Below, in pieces: positions 1 through 6,547 of a stretch of DNA of 7,398 nt (position 1 is its first letter; each line of letters opens with the position of its first letter). The stretch is from DAOTTW01 sp034437615 (GTDB lineage Bacteria > Chloroflexota > Anaerolineae > Aggregatilineales > Phototrophicaceae), in assembly GCA_034437615.1 (NCBI GenBank), contig DAOTTW010000046.1, positions 1-7,398 on the forward strand. Direction: 5' to 3'. The notes under the pieces are model-generated. The model was not told the origin of the DNA, made no database searches, and saw only the letters and a list, made by a program, of their open reading frames with translations. A program made the position numbers and the translations under genes.

Positions 1-594
1 GATGTGCTGCAAGCGGGCGATTTTCTCGTCGCTGCTCGCCGCAGCGTAGATCACCGCGCCGCGCATTCTGGCAATCTGTACGCAGCCTGTACCCACACCG
101 CCGCTGGCCCCCAAAATCAGGATCGTTTCACCAGCTTGCAAACGTCCGCGTGTAATCAGCATACGCCAAGCCGTACCGTAGGCAATCGGCAAGGCGGCTG
201 CTTGCTCAAATGTAACCGCATCCGGCAGCGGAATGACGTTCTCAGCAGCCACCACGATAGTTTCAGCGAGGCCGCCTGTTGCATGTTCGCCTAACGCGCC
301 GATTTCGCCGTTCGGTAGTGCAATTGCAGGGTCGAGCAATACACGCTGCCCCACCTGCAAGCCGCTTACATCAGCGCCAAGTGCATCAATCACGCCTGCA
401 ATATCGCCACCCGTGATGCGTGGCAGGTCGATGTGCATTCCTGGCATTCCACGCCGTACAAACACATCCAGATAATTCAGGCCACAGGCCCGCACGGCAA
501 CGCGCACCTGACCTCGTGCGGGTTCAGGGGTCGGTACGTCCTCAAGGCGCAGTTGGTCGCGCTCACCATGCGCATGGATGACAATGGCTTTCAT
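1..594 (-). CDS. Zinc-binding-dehydrogenase-like / quinone oxidoreductase (MDR superfamily), 3' end cut by window
   Basis: The first 198 residues of a medium-chain dehydrogenase/reductase are visible and the frame stays open to base 1. The N-terminal GroES-like domain covers about residues 1-125 and contains RACGLNYLDVFVRRGMPG (35-52) and TGGDIAG (61-67). The Rossmann domain begins with LGASGGVGTG (161-170), the NAD(P)-binding glycine-rich loop, followed by AAASSDEK (184-191). Family members reduce quinones or enones, or oxidise alcohols, with NAD(P)H. The Cys-rich structural-zinc lobe that zinc alcohol dehydrogenases carry around residues 90-105 is missing: no cysteine occurs between C38 and C171. 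A zinc-independent quinone oxidoreductase role is therefore more likely, although C38 is kept. The ATG at 594 is preceded by AGGAG with a 9-base spacer. It lies 22 bases after the thioesterase stop and is the sixth gene of the run. The exact substrate is unknown. Confidence 0.9.
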   Translation of the reverse strand, partial: MKAIVIHAHGERDQLRLEDVPTPEPARGQVRVAVRACGLNYLDVFVRRGMPGMHIDLPRITGGDIAGVIDALGADVSGLQVGQRVLLDPAIALPNGEIGALGEHATGGLAETIVVAAENVIPLPDAVTFEQAAALPIAYGTAWRMLITRGRLQAGETILILGASGGVGTGCVQIARMRGAVIYAAASSDEKIARLQHI

Positions 595-616
595 TGGCTT
601 TTGCTCCTGTTATCGC

Positions 617-1015
617 TCATGTTGCTGTGCTGATTTTGGCGCGTGCAATCGCTACCAGCTTGTTATTTGTGACGCTATGGATTTGGACATCGGCTACACC
701 CAGCGTGCGCCCCTGTCGGATAACGTGACCAGTCGCCAGCAAATCACCTGCCGGAGCCGGACGCAGATAATCCACATGTAAATCAATACTCGGCAAATCA
801 GCGCCGACTTGCATCATCAGCGCAAACGTCGCGGTAATATCCGCAAGCGAGGCAATGACGCCACCATGATAAAACTTAGCTGCTGCATCCCCTGCGAAGT
901 CACTGCGGAACGGCAAGCGCAAGCGTATCTGGCCGATTTCACGATCATGGTCTAGCAATTCGATACCGAGCCATTGATGATACGGTGATTGCGCAAGCTG
1001 TTTATGTAAGTCCAT
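617..1015 (-). CDS. PaaI-family hotdog-fold thioesterase
   Basis: This is a 132-residue protein, the usual size of a single hotdog domain. The signature HGGVIASLAD lies at residues 50-59; by family knowledge the His-Gly-Gly segment and the acidic residue (D59) form the acyl-CoA thioesterase active site. The later strands SIDLHVDYLRPAPAGDLLATG (76-96 region) and RTLGVADVQI (103-112) are also typical of PaaI/YbgC-like enzymes, which hydrolyse aryl- or acyl-CoA thioesters in the cytoplasm. I chose the ATG at 1015 because the hotdog homology begins there, and because AAGGCGG sits 9 bases upstream inside the end of the serine hydrolase gene, whose stop lies only 4 bases away. The frame stays open up to 1387, but that part overlaps the hydrolase gene and has no hotdog sequence. 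Tight coupling suggests it acts with the hydrolase or removes a CoA intermediate of the same pathway. The substrate is not determinable. Confidence 0.9.
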   Translation of the reverse strand: MDLHKQLAQSPYHQWLGIELLDHDREIGQIRLRLPFRSDFAGDAAAKFYHGGVIASLADITATFALMMQVGADLPSIDLHVDYLRPAPAGDLLATGHVIRQGRTLGVADVQIHSVTNNKLVAIARAKISTAT

Positions 1016-1019
1016 GTCG

Positions 1020-2363
1020 TTAATCCGCCTTTCGTCGTGGGTATAAGCGATCCAGCAAGCGCAGCCAACCGACGGCACCCGCGTCATCGCGCAGCGCCTC
1101 AACAGTGCGCCCTGCAAAACGACCATCGACCACCAGTAACGTATCCGGCCCACATAGATCAAGCTGATATGGCCCACCGAGGCCGGATTCCGTGCCGCCT
1201 GCGTCGGCTGCAAAGAGCTTGTCGTCCTCAATGTAAAGCTGGAAGCGCCGCGACTGCTCGCCAAAGATGCCTGTGTAGGCTTGTAGTGCGTCGGCGGATG
1301 CGTTTTGTGCTTCGTTGGCGATGGGTGCTTGATTGCGATAATACGCCAGAAATTGCCAGTAGAGCACCTCACGCAGCACCATGCCACCTAATGAATTCGT
1401 CAGCACGATCAGCGCCAAGCCATGTTCGGGCAAGATGGCGATTTTTGCCGCGTGGCCTTTGGTCGTACCGTAATGCAATTGTGCTAACCCTGTCGGCAGG
1501 TGTTCCAGTTGCCACACGATGCCGATACCGTTATCCTGCAAGCCATCCCAGGCTTGCACGCTGCGCATCAAGTGCATCGACTCAGGGCTGACAACCGTCT
1601 CGCCGCTGTTGCTGTGACCATCAGCGAGCATAAACTGCGCATAGATCAGCATATCGTTCAGTGTACAAGCCAGCCGCCCCATTGAGTTAATGTTGCGCGG
1701 CATGGCCCAGGGACGCACCACCTGCGGTCCGTCCGGCATTGGATTATGGCCCGTCGTGAAGCGCTCCGTCATAATGTCATTCGGGAAGAAGCGGCTGTTG
1801 TGCATCCCTAGCGGCCCCAAAATACGCTCGCTGATGACCTGCTCGTAGACCTGCCCGGTGACCTGCTCGATCACACGGCCTGCAACAGCATAGGCCGCAT
1901 TATTGTAGCCACGCCAGCGGCCCAACGGCGCGACCTGCGCGACGTTCTGCATTCCAGCCACGTACAGCGCCAGCGCATCGTCACCGTCGCCCGTTTCAGG
2001 GAAGAAATCACCATCCCACCCGGCGGTATGCGTCAGCAGATGCCGCAGCGTGACGTTTTTGCTGATCTCGGCATCTCGTACAGCAAAATCGGGCAAATAC
2101 GTCCTGACGGTGGCATCTAAATCCACCTGCCCTGCTTCGCGTAATTGCAGCAGCGCCAGCCCGGTAAACGTCTTGGTGATGGAGCCGATTTGCATGTAGG
2201 TATCCGACGTCATTGGCAGCGGATGATTGACGTTGGTTACACCGCTGACGTAGCGCTGCATCTGACCATCCGCGATGACGCCAAGCGCCACAGCAGGCAC
2301 GCCGAAGCGCTCCATATAGCTTTCTGTTGCATCACACAACGACTTAAAATTTGAATCCATCAT
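1020..2363 (-). CDS. Beta-lactamase-fold serine hydrolase (PF00144 class C / EstB-like)
   Basis: This 447-residue protein has the penicillin-binding-protein-like serine hydrolase fold. The nucleophile motif SxxK is S61-I-T-K64 in MQIGSITKTFTGLALLQL. The Tyr-x-Asn motif is Y153-N-N155 in RGYNNAAYAVAGRVIEQVTG. LRHLLTHTAGW (106-116) and ILGPLGMHNS (181-190) are typical family landmarks. The third active-site block (usually HxG or GHTGG) reads HYGTTKGHAA at 297-306, so H297-Y-G299 is the likely equivalent. A C-terminal segment from about 355 (ADALQAYTGIFGE) to 447 looks like the small beta-rich domain often appended to these esterases. No signal peptide or lipobox is visible, so it is probably cytoplasmic. 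The family includes esterases, D-amino-acid peptidases and lactam or amide hydrolases, and true beta-lactamase activity is not implied. Two ATGs start the frame (2363 and 2360). AGGG is 4 bases from the first and 7 from the second, so 2360 may be the real start. Confidence 0.9.
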   Translation of the reverse strand: MMDSNFKSLCDATESYMERFGVPAVALGVIADGQMQRYVSGVTNVNHPLPMTSDTYMQIGSITKTFTGLALLQLREAGQVDLDATVRTYLPDFAVRDAEISKNVTLRHLLTHTAGWDGDFFPETGDGDDALALYVAGMQNVAQVAPLGRWRGYNNAAYAVAGRVIEQVTGQVYEQVISERILGPLGMHNSRFFPNDIMTERFTTGHNPMPDGPQVVRPWAMPRNINSMGRLACTLNDMLIYAQFMLADGHSNSGETVVSPESMHLMRSVQAWDGLQDNGIGIVWQLEHLPTGLAQLHYGTTKGHAAKIAILPEHGLALIVLTNSLGGMVLREVLYWQFLAYYRNQAPIANEAQNASADALQAYTGIFGEQSRRFQLYIEDDKLFAADAGGTESGLGGPYQLDLCGPDTLLVVDGRFAGRTVEALRDDAGAVGWLRLLDRLYPRRKAD

Positions 2364-2379
2364 GACACCCTATCAAGAA

Positions 2380-3303
2380 TCATCCTATTACAATAACCAG
2401 TAGCACGCTCAGCGTCAGCACGCTCAGCAGCGTCGTCACCAGAATCGCCGCCGATACGAACTCGGCGTCATTGCCGTATTCGCTCGCCAGCACAGCAGTC
2501 GTCACAGCGGTTGGCGTGCTGAGTTGCAGCAGCAAGACGTTGCGCGTCAGGTCAGCGACACCAAGCAATGCACATAACACCAGCACAAGCACAGGGGTCA
2601 GCACCAAACGCGCCAGCGATACCCACAACAGGCTGCGCACAGGCCAGGTACGGTTGCCGCGTAAGGCAATACGCGACGTTTGCACGCCTAGCAGCAGCAA
2701 CAAAATCGGCACGGAACCCTCCGCGAAGATGCCCACCGCCCGACTGACGAAAAGAGGCGTTTGTATGCCCGTCACATTGACCAAAATGCCCGCGATAGTG
2801 GCATACGGCAGCGGATTCGTCAGGATGTTGCGTAGACCCTGCATCAGCGTGGCGTTGCCGAGCGAGGCCGCATAGATGCCGAGCGTGTTGGTGACGATGG
2901 CCGACAGCACGAAGATAAAGGCCGCACGCTGCAAGCCCGCATCACCGAGCGAAAATTGCACCAGCGGCAAGCCATAATTGCCTGTGTTCATCAGCAGGAT
3001 TGCGACGATCACACTGCCCTGCATCGTCGGCGTCATGGCACGATCCATGCGCGTCAGGCCCCACCCGGCAAACATCAGCAAAACCGAGACAGCGAACACG
3101 ACCAGCGTAATCTGTCCGATTTCGCCCGTTTCGACCTGTGCTTCGCTCATGCTGACAAAGACGAGGCTCGGCAACATGACATACAGCGAAATACGCGAGA
3201 TAAGCTGCGGATCAGGCCGGAAGCGCCGCCCGAACACAAAGCCGACCGCCGCACACAGCATAATCGGCGCGATGGTATCCAGGGCCAACTGCAACCACGT
3301 CAT
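2380..3303 (-). CDS. AEC (auxin efflux carrier) family transporter
   Basis: A 307-residue integral membrane protein with about ten hydrophobic segments, the usual size for bacterial AEC permeases. Family marks are DPQLISRISLYVMLPSLVF (31-49), the N-T-G-N-Y-G-L-P-L stretch at 106-114, NPLPYATIAGILVN (163-176), and STPTAVTTAVLASEYGND (262-279) followed by EFVSAAILVTTLLS (281-294). Characterised bacterial relatives move small organic acids such as malate or malonate; plant relatives move auxin. Direction and substrate cannot be read here. The ATG at 3303 lies 4 bases after the MFS stop, and a GAAGG ribosome-binding site 8 bases upstream is buried in the MFS 3' end, so translation is probably coupled. 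It is the third gene of the GntR-led run. Having a second carrier next to an MFS protein suggests one may take up substrate and the other remove product; this is inference. Confidence 0.93.
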   Translation of the reverse strand: MTWLQLALDTIAPIMLCAAVGFVFGRRFRPDPQLISRISLYVMLPSLVFVSMSEAQVETGEIGQITLVVFAVSVLLMFAGWGLTRMDRAMTPTMQGSVIVAILLMNTGNYGLPLVQFSLGDAGLQRAAFIFVLSAIVTNTLGIYAASLGNATLMQGLRNILTNPLPYATIAGILVNVTGIQTPLFVSRAVGIFAEGSVPILLLLLGVQTSRIALRGNRTWPVRSLLWVSLARLVLTPVLVLVLCALLGVADLTRNVLLLQLSTPTAVTTAVLASEYGNDAEFVSAAILVTTLLSVLTLSVLLVIVIG

Positions 3304-3307
3304 GCGG

Positions 3308-4510
3308 CTAGCCTTCGTGTGCCTGTGCAGGCTGACCGGATAATGCTGGCTGGCGATAGATCAGGCCGAGCAAGCCAAGCGCCAGCGCGTTGCACACCAC
3401 GCCGATGCCGACCGCAGCAGGCAGCCCCAACGTATCCGCGACGAAGCCGGGTAACGGGGTCGCCAGCAAGAAAGACACATAGCCCAACGTCGTCACCAGC
3501 GCCAGCGCATAACCAGCCGATGCCCCGCCGAGGCGCGCCGCCAGGCGAAACGCCGTTGGCAGCAGGTTCGCAATGCTGAAGCCGAAGCACGCGAAGCCAA
3601 GCAGCATCGCAACATACGTATTCGCCAGCAGACCAAGCAGCAACCCAATCAGACCAACGCTCACGCTGATCTGTGCCGTCAGCGCGCCGCCGAAACGCGC
3701 CACCAGCGCATCCCCGCTGAAGCGCCCAACCGTCATGGCGATCATGAAGGCGGTGAAGCCCAACGACGCCGCGCTAGGTTCCAGCAACAGATGCCGCTCC
3801 ATGTAAACGCCGCTCCAATTCAGGGCGATGCTTTCAGCTAAAAACGCCAATAACGCCAGCAAGCCAATCAGCAGCAACGGACCGCGTAAGCGCAGCGGTG
3901 CTGCTGCTGCCTGGCCTGCCTTTTGCTTTGCGCGGGGCTGATGCGGCAGCAACGCCCAGGCACTCCACAGTACAACAGCCTGTAGCACCACGCCGATCAG
4001 CGCGGCACGTAACACGGGCGGTAAGCTCAGGCTGGCGAAACCCGCAATCAGCAACGATCCGCCGACGCTGCCCAGGCTTGCCAGCCCATGCAAACGTGAC
4101 ATCAAAGGTCGCCGCGCCTGATTTTCGAGCGTCGTGCCCTGTGAATTCATGGCGACATCCATCATGCCACCACCAATGCCATGCAGGAACAGCAGCAGCA
4201 CCCACAGCGGCACGTTTGTCACCAGCAACAAGGGGGCCATCAGCAGCGTAAACGCGAACGACGCCCCCACAAGCGCGACGCGGCTACCGACGTGCGTAAT
4301 CACCCAGCCCGCGCACAGCGCCCCGACAATCGAGCCAGCCGCCTCAGACAGCAGGATCAGGCCGAGCGCGCCTTCCGTCAGGCCCAGATGGGCCTGCAAC
4401 GCCGGGATATGCACAGCGTAATTTGCCAACGACACGCCGAAGATCGTGAAGATCAGCGGCACAGCGCGATACGTCGCTTGGCTGGCGGGCTGTACATCGC
4501 TCAGGGCCAT
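3308..4510 (-). CDS. YbjJ-like MFS transporter
   Basis: A 400-residue major facilitator superfamily protein with about twelve hydrophobic segments split by a hydrophilic central loop at 189-208 (PHQPRAKQKAGQ). It resembles the YbjJ-like subgroup: HIPALQAHLGLTEGALGLIL (34-53) before the second helix, GWVITHVGSRVAL (68-80) as the loop 2-3 equivalent, GMMDVAMNSQGTTLENQ (115-131) with MSRLHGLASLG (137-147), then ESIALNWSGVYM (226-237) and FMIAMTVGRFSGDALVARFG (255-274). Members of this subgroup are mostly uncharacterised and the substrate is unknown. Its ATG shares one base with the stop codon of the upstream regulator (TAATG), and GGAG lies 8 bases upstream of the ATG, which points to translational coupling. 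By position it is the likely primary target of the GntR regulator: either an importer for the inducing compound or an exporter of it. Confidence 0.92.
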   Translation of the reverse strand: MALSDVQPASQATYRAVPLIFTIFGVSLANYAVHIPALQAHLGLTEGALGLILLSEAAGSIVGALCAGWVITHVGSRVALVGASFAFTLLMAPLLLVTNVPLWVLLLFLHGIGGGMMDVAMNSQGTTLENQARRPLMSRLHGLASLGSVGGSLLIAGFASLSLPPVLRAALIGVVLQAVVLWSAWALLPHQPRAKQKAGQAAAAPLRLRGPLLLIGLLALLAFLAESIALNWSGVYMERHLLLEPSAASLGFTAFMIAMTVGRFSGDALVARFGGALTAQISVSVGLIGLLLGLLANTYVAMLLGFACFGFSIANLLPTAFRLAARLGGASAGYALALVTTLGYVSFLLATPLPGFVADTLGLPAAVGIGVVCNALALGLLGLIYRQPALSGQPAQAHEG

Positions 4511-5169
4511 TAAAAGCGCTCCAGGATGCGAGAGCGCACCGCCCGAATGTGGGCACGCATGGCCTGCTGAGAGGCTTGTGGGTCTTTTTGCCGTAGCGCC
4601 TCTACGATAGCGCCGTGTTCCTGTGCGTCGTGGGCGTTGCTATGGTGCGGATCATAGGCCAGGATGCGCTCCATGTTATCAAGGATTTTTTCCAGCATTT
4701 GCACCAGACGCCGATTGCCGGATGCCTGTGCAATCAGCAGGTGAAAATCGCGATTGTAGATGATTTCAGGGGCGGCAGCGTCGTCTGCATCCTGCTGTAT
4801 GACTTTTGTGGCTTCGAGTTGCGTTAGCATCTCGTCCGTGATGTTTTTGGCTGCTAGCCGCGCCGCCTCGGTTTCGAGTACCTCGCGCAAATGAAATGAA
4901 TCCTGAATATCGCGAACGGTGACCTCGGTCACGACGTAACCCGCACGTGGCACACCACGCAGAAATTCCTCTACGACCAGCATCAACAGCGCCTCGCGCA
5001 CGGGCGTGCGGCTGATGCCGTAATGCTCGGCTAGCTCCGTTTCGTTGAGTACATCGCCAGTCTGTAGCTTGCCCTGAATGATATTCGTGCGGATTTCGCG
5101 ATAGACATCATCGCGCTTTTTGTCCTTGCTGCTGCGCTGTGTGCGCTTGCGCGTCGGTAAATCGGTCAA
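4510..5169 (-). CDS. GntR-family transcriptional regulator, FCD (FadR) subfamily
   Basis: From a TTG at 5169 this gives 219 residues, near the usual 210-250. The N-terminal winged helix (about 22-85) holds LNETELAEHYGISRTPVREA (41-60), the GntR DNA-recognition signature, then GYVVTEVT (77-84). The C-terminal FCD ligand-binding domain (about 90-219) has LREVLETEAARLAAK (94-108), NRDFHLLIAQASGN (139-152), EHGAIVEAL (184-192) and MRAHIRAV (204-211). H143, H185 and H207 fit the three metal-binding histidines of the family, while the usual Asp of the D-x-x-F-H motif is Asn139 here. The frame stays open to 5331, but that extension reads through the hairpin repeat and the amidohydrolase 3' end and has no GntR homology. 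No ATG or GTG precedes the winged helix; the TTG has AAAGG 10 bases upstream. It probably represses its own operon through the palindrome beside it. Confidence 0.88.
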   Translation of the reverse strand: MTDLPTRKRTQRSSKDKKRDDVYREIRTNIIQGKLQTGDVLNETELAEHYGISRTPVREALLMLVVEEFLRGVPRAGYVVTEVTVRDIQDSFHLREVLETEAARLAAKNITDEMLTQLEATKVIQQDADDAAAPEIIYNRDFHLLIAQASGNRRLVQMLEKILDNMERILAYDPHHSNAHDAQEHGAIVEALRQKDPQASQQAMRAHIRAVRSRILERF

Positions 5170-5179
5170 TGGCTCTGTG

Positions 5180-5184
5180 CCTTT
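5180..5184 (-). promoter_or_regulatory. Ribosome binding site deciding the TTG start of the GntR gene
   Basis: On the minus strand AAAGG occupies 5184-5180, 10 bases before TTG at 5169. The spacing is slightly long and the match partial. It is the only purine-rich site before the winged-helix sequence and the main support for this start besides homology length. Confidence 0.5.
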
Positions 5185-5185
5185 A

Positions 5186-5201
5186 ACATAATTAATTATG
5201 T
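5186..5201. promoter_or_regulatory. Perfect 16-bp palindrome, candidate operator of the GntR regulator
   Basis: ACATAATTAATTATGT equals its own reverse complement over all 16 bases; the symmetry breaks at the next pair (5185/5202). It lies in the only sizeable gap before the six-gene run, 16 bases upstream of the proposed TTG start. Dimeric GntR/FCD repressors bind short symmetric sites and commonly regulate themselves. The minus-strand left half contains CATAAT (5200-5195), a 5 of 6 match to a -10 box, so a bound dimer would cover the promoter. No convincing -35 box stands at the right distance, which leaves the promoter assignment weak. The operator assignment is inference from symmetry and position. 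Confidence 0.6.
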
Positions 5202-5240
5202 AGGGTAGTGTCCGGCGGACGCACAGAAGTGCGTCCCTAC
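5200..5240. repeat. Hairpin element with GTAGGG/CCCTAC inverted ends
   Basis: A 41-base segment begins with GTAGGG (5200-5205) and ends with CCCTAC (5235-5240), a perfect 6-bp inverted pair. Inside, GGACGCAC (5217-5224) pairs with GTGCGTCC (5229-5236) across a 4-base AGAA loop. A second, overlapping small palindrome GTCCGGCGGAC (5210-5220) shares GGAC with that stem, so the two folds exclude each other. The right end reads CGTAG on the minus strand and provides the amidohydrolase stop codon. It resembles short interspersed hairpin repeats seen in many bacterial genomes. Only this copy is visible, so its repeat status is inferred. Without a T-run after the stem it is not a standard terminator, though it may slow transcription or protect the upstream mRNA end. 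Confidence 0.55.
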
Positions 5241-6502
5241 GTGGTGGTCGTGTGTATCTCCGCTTTAGCTGCACGCCGATCAACGACGATGCGCCCGGAT
5301 TGGATGACCAATTTGATCCGACGCGGGTCACGCAAGATGCGAATATCGGCTAATGGGTCGCCGTCCACGACCACTATATCAGCCAACTTGCCCGTTTGTA
5401 GCGTGCCGATTTCATCCGCCATGCCGATGTTCAACGCGGCGTTGTGCGTCGCGGCGATGATGGCCTGCATCGCCGTCATGCCGTAATCCACCATCAGTTC
5501 AAATTCCCAGGCGTTGCCGCCATGCCACACCAGCGGTAGCGACGCATCCGTACCAAACGAGACGCGCACGCCCTGCGCAACGGCGTGTTGGATCGCCTGC
5601 TGTGATAATTCCAGCGTGCGCTTGACCTGATCTTCTGCGCCGGGGTACGTCCACAGGCCGCGCTCCATCGCCTCAATCGCGGCAGGCGGCACCGAAAGCG
5701 TCGGACACAGAAATTGCCCATTTGCGGCCATCTGAGCAGCGCCTTCGGTGTTCAGGCCCCAGCCATGCTCGATGCTGTCGATACCTGCTGCGATGCAATC
5801 CAGAATGCCTTGCATATCGGAGTGGGCATGGGCAGCCGTGCGCGTCAGGGCGCGATGCGCTTCAACGACAGCAACAAGCATCTCATCCGCTGTGTAGCCG
5901 GGACGCCCCTTAAATGGCGGCGAAAAAGCCGGACGTGTGCCGCCCATGATCTTGATGACATCCGCGCCTGCTGTGATCTGCTTGCGGGTTGCCGCCAGAA
6001 TCGCGTCACGGCCATCTGCAATGTGTGCGGAACCGTCCAGCGCTTCCATGCCGTGACCGCCCCAGTGTGTGATGCACATGCCCGACGCCAGCAAGCGCGG
6101 CCCGCGAATTTCGCCGTTTGCCAGTGCGTCACGCAGCGCGAAAATCGGCGCGTTGGGTGCGCTCATGTCGCGGATGGTCGTAAAGCCTGCGTCCAGGGTG
6201 CGTTCAAGCGCCCCGATGGCAAAGAGCGTGCGGCGGCTGTTGACATAATCCCAGTCGCGTGCCGGGATGTTGCGGCGCGGGATGCTGGCGCTTGGGTCGG
6301 GGTTCATCATGATATGCACATGGCTGTCGATGAAGCCCGGTAGCACCGTCCAGCCGTTCAGGTCGTGTGTTTCTGCATCCGGTGCTGCGTCAAAGCTGGC
6401 AGCCTCACCGATTCCGGCGATGCGCTCAGCCTGAATGTGCAGCGCTGCCTCACGCGGCGCGCTGCCTGTGCCGTCAACCATGCGTGCGTTCGTCAATAAC
6501 AA
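5237..6502 (-). CDS. Metal-dependent amidohydrolase (prolidase-like, PF01979)
   Basis: A 421-residue protein with the amidohydrolase TIM-barrel fold flanked by a small beta-sandwich. Metal-site motifs appear in order: H61-V-H63 in GFIDSHVHIMM, K184 in ADVIKIMGG (the lysine usually carboxylated to bridge two metals), H225/H227 in AAHAHSDM, H246 in SIEHGWGL, and D319 in SFGTDAS. The C-terminal IGTLQTGKLADIVVVDGDPL (365-384) is the typical closing motif. Relatives hydrolyse Xaa-Pro dipeptides, N-acyl amino acids or other amides in the cytoplasm; the exact substrate is unknown. Its position after a Dpp/Opp permease fits hydrolysis of an imported peptide-like compound. No ATG opens this frame; TTG at 6502 has AAAGG 11 bases upstream. 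An ATG at 6542, only 5 bases after the permease stop, is off by one base (see findings). The C-terminal tail EIHTTTT ends at a TAG lying inside the hairpin element. Confidence 0.9.
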   Translation of the reverse strand: MLLTNARMVDGTGSAPREAALHIQAERIAGIGEAASFDAAPDAETHDLNGWTVLPGFIDSHVHIMMNPDPSASIPRRNIPARDWDYVNSRRTLFAIGALERTLDAGFTTIRDMSAPNAPIFALRDALANGEIRGPRLLASGMCITHWGGHGMEALDGSAHIADGRDAILAATRKQITAGADVIKIMGGTRPAFSPPFKGRPGYTADEMLVAVVEAHRALTRTAAHAHSDMQGILDCIAAGIDSIEHGWGLNTEGAAQMAANGQFLCPTLSVPPAAIEAMERGLWTYPGAEDQVKRTLELSQQAIQHAVAQGVRVSFGTDASLPLVWHGGNAWEFELMVDYGMTAMQAIIAATHNAALNIGMADEIGTLQTGKLADIVVVDGDPLADIRILRDPRRIKLVIQSGRIVVDRRAAKAEIHTTTT

Positions 6503-6517
6503 AGTCTGTTTTGCCTT

Positions 6518-6533
6518 TCTGTTTCTCTGTTTC
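6518..6533. repeat. Two tandem copies of an 8-bp unit (TCTGTTTC)
   Basis: TCTGTTTC occurs twice head to tail at 6518-6525 and 6526-6533 (GAAACAGA twice on the coding strand). It lies between a potential ATG at 6542 and the first recognisable amidohydrolase codon. Because eight is not a multiple of three, a change in copy number would change which frame that ATG feeds. With only two copies, slippage would be rare. Confidence 0.7.
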
Positions 6534-6547
6534 TATTGTCATCTCTT

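Noticed and set aside
233..475. Plus-strand short open frames at the left edge
   Set aside because: The minus strand here encodes a continuous dehydrogenase with conserved motifs.
1016..1387. Upstream extension of the thioesterase frame to 1387 (256 residues)
   Set aside because: It overlaps the serine hydrolase gene in another frame and shows no hotdog sequence; the ATG at 1015 has a good ribosome site and begins the homology.
2956..3579. Plus-strand open frame of 207 codons opposite the two transporters
   Set aside because: The translation is low-complexity, rich in Arg, His, Gln and Pro, as expected antisense to GC-rich genes; the minus-strand frames carry clear family motifs.
3834..4205. 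Minus-strand frame of 123 codons within the MFS gene
   Set aside because: It is an out-of-frame shadow of the transporter; the other frame has membrane helices and YbjJ-like motifs.
5217..5236. Intrinsic terminator for the amidohydrolase operon
   Set aside because: The stem is strong, but no T-run follows it on the minus strand, so it is called a hairpin repeat only.
5170..5331. Upstream extension of the GntR frame to 5331 (273 residues)
   Set aside because: It translates the palindrome, the hairpin and the amidohydrolase 3' end, with no regulator homology; the frame is open by chance.
5714..6343. Plus-strand open frame of 209 codons opposite the amidohydrolase
   Set aside because: It is the complement of the motif-bearing amidohydrolase region, with an implausible Cys- and Arg-rich translation and no family signature.
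6519..6542. Independent 22-codon gene from the ATG at 6542
   Set aside because: It has a poor ribosome site and unremarkable sequence, and it overlaps the amidohydrolase start; it is better explained as a start-site remnant or chance.
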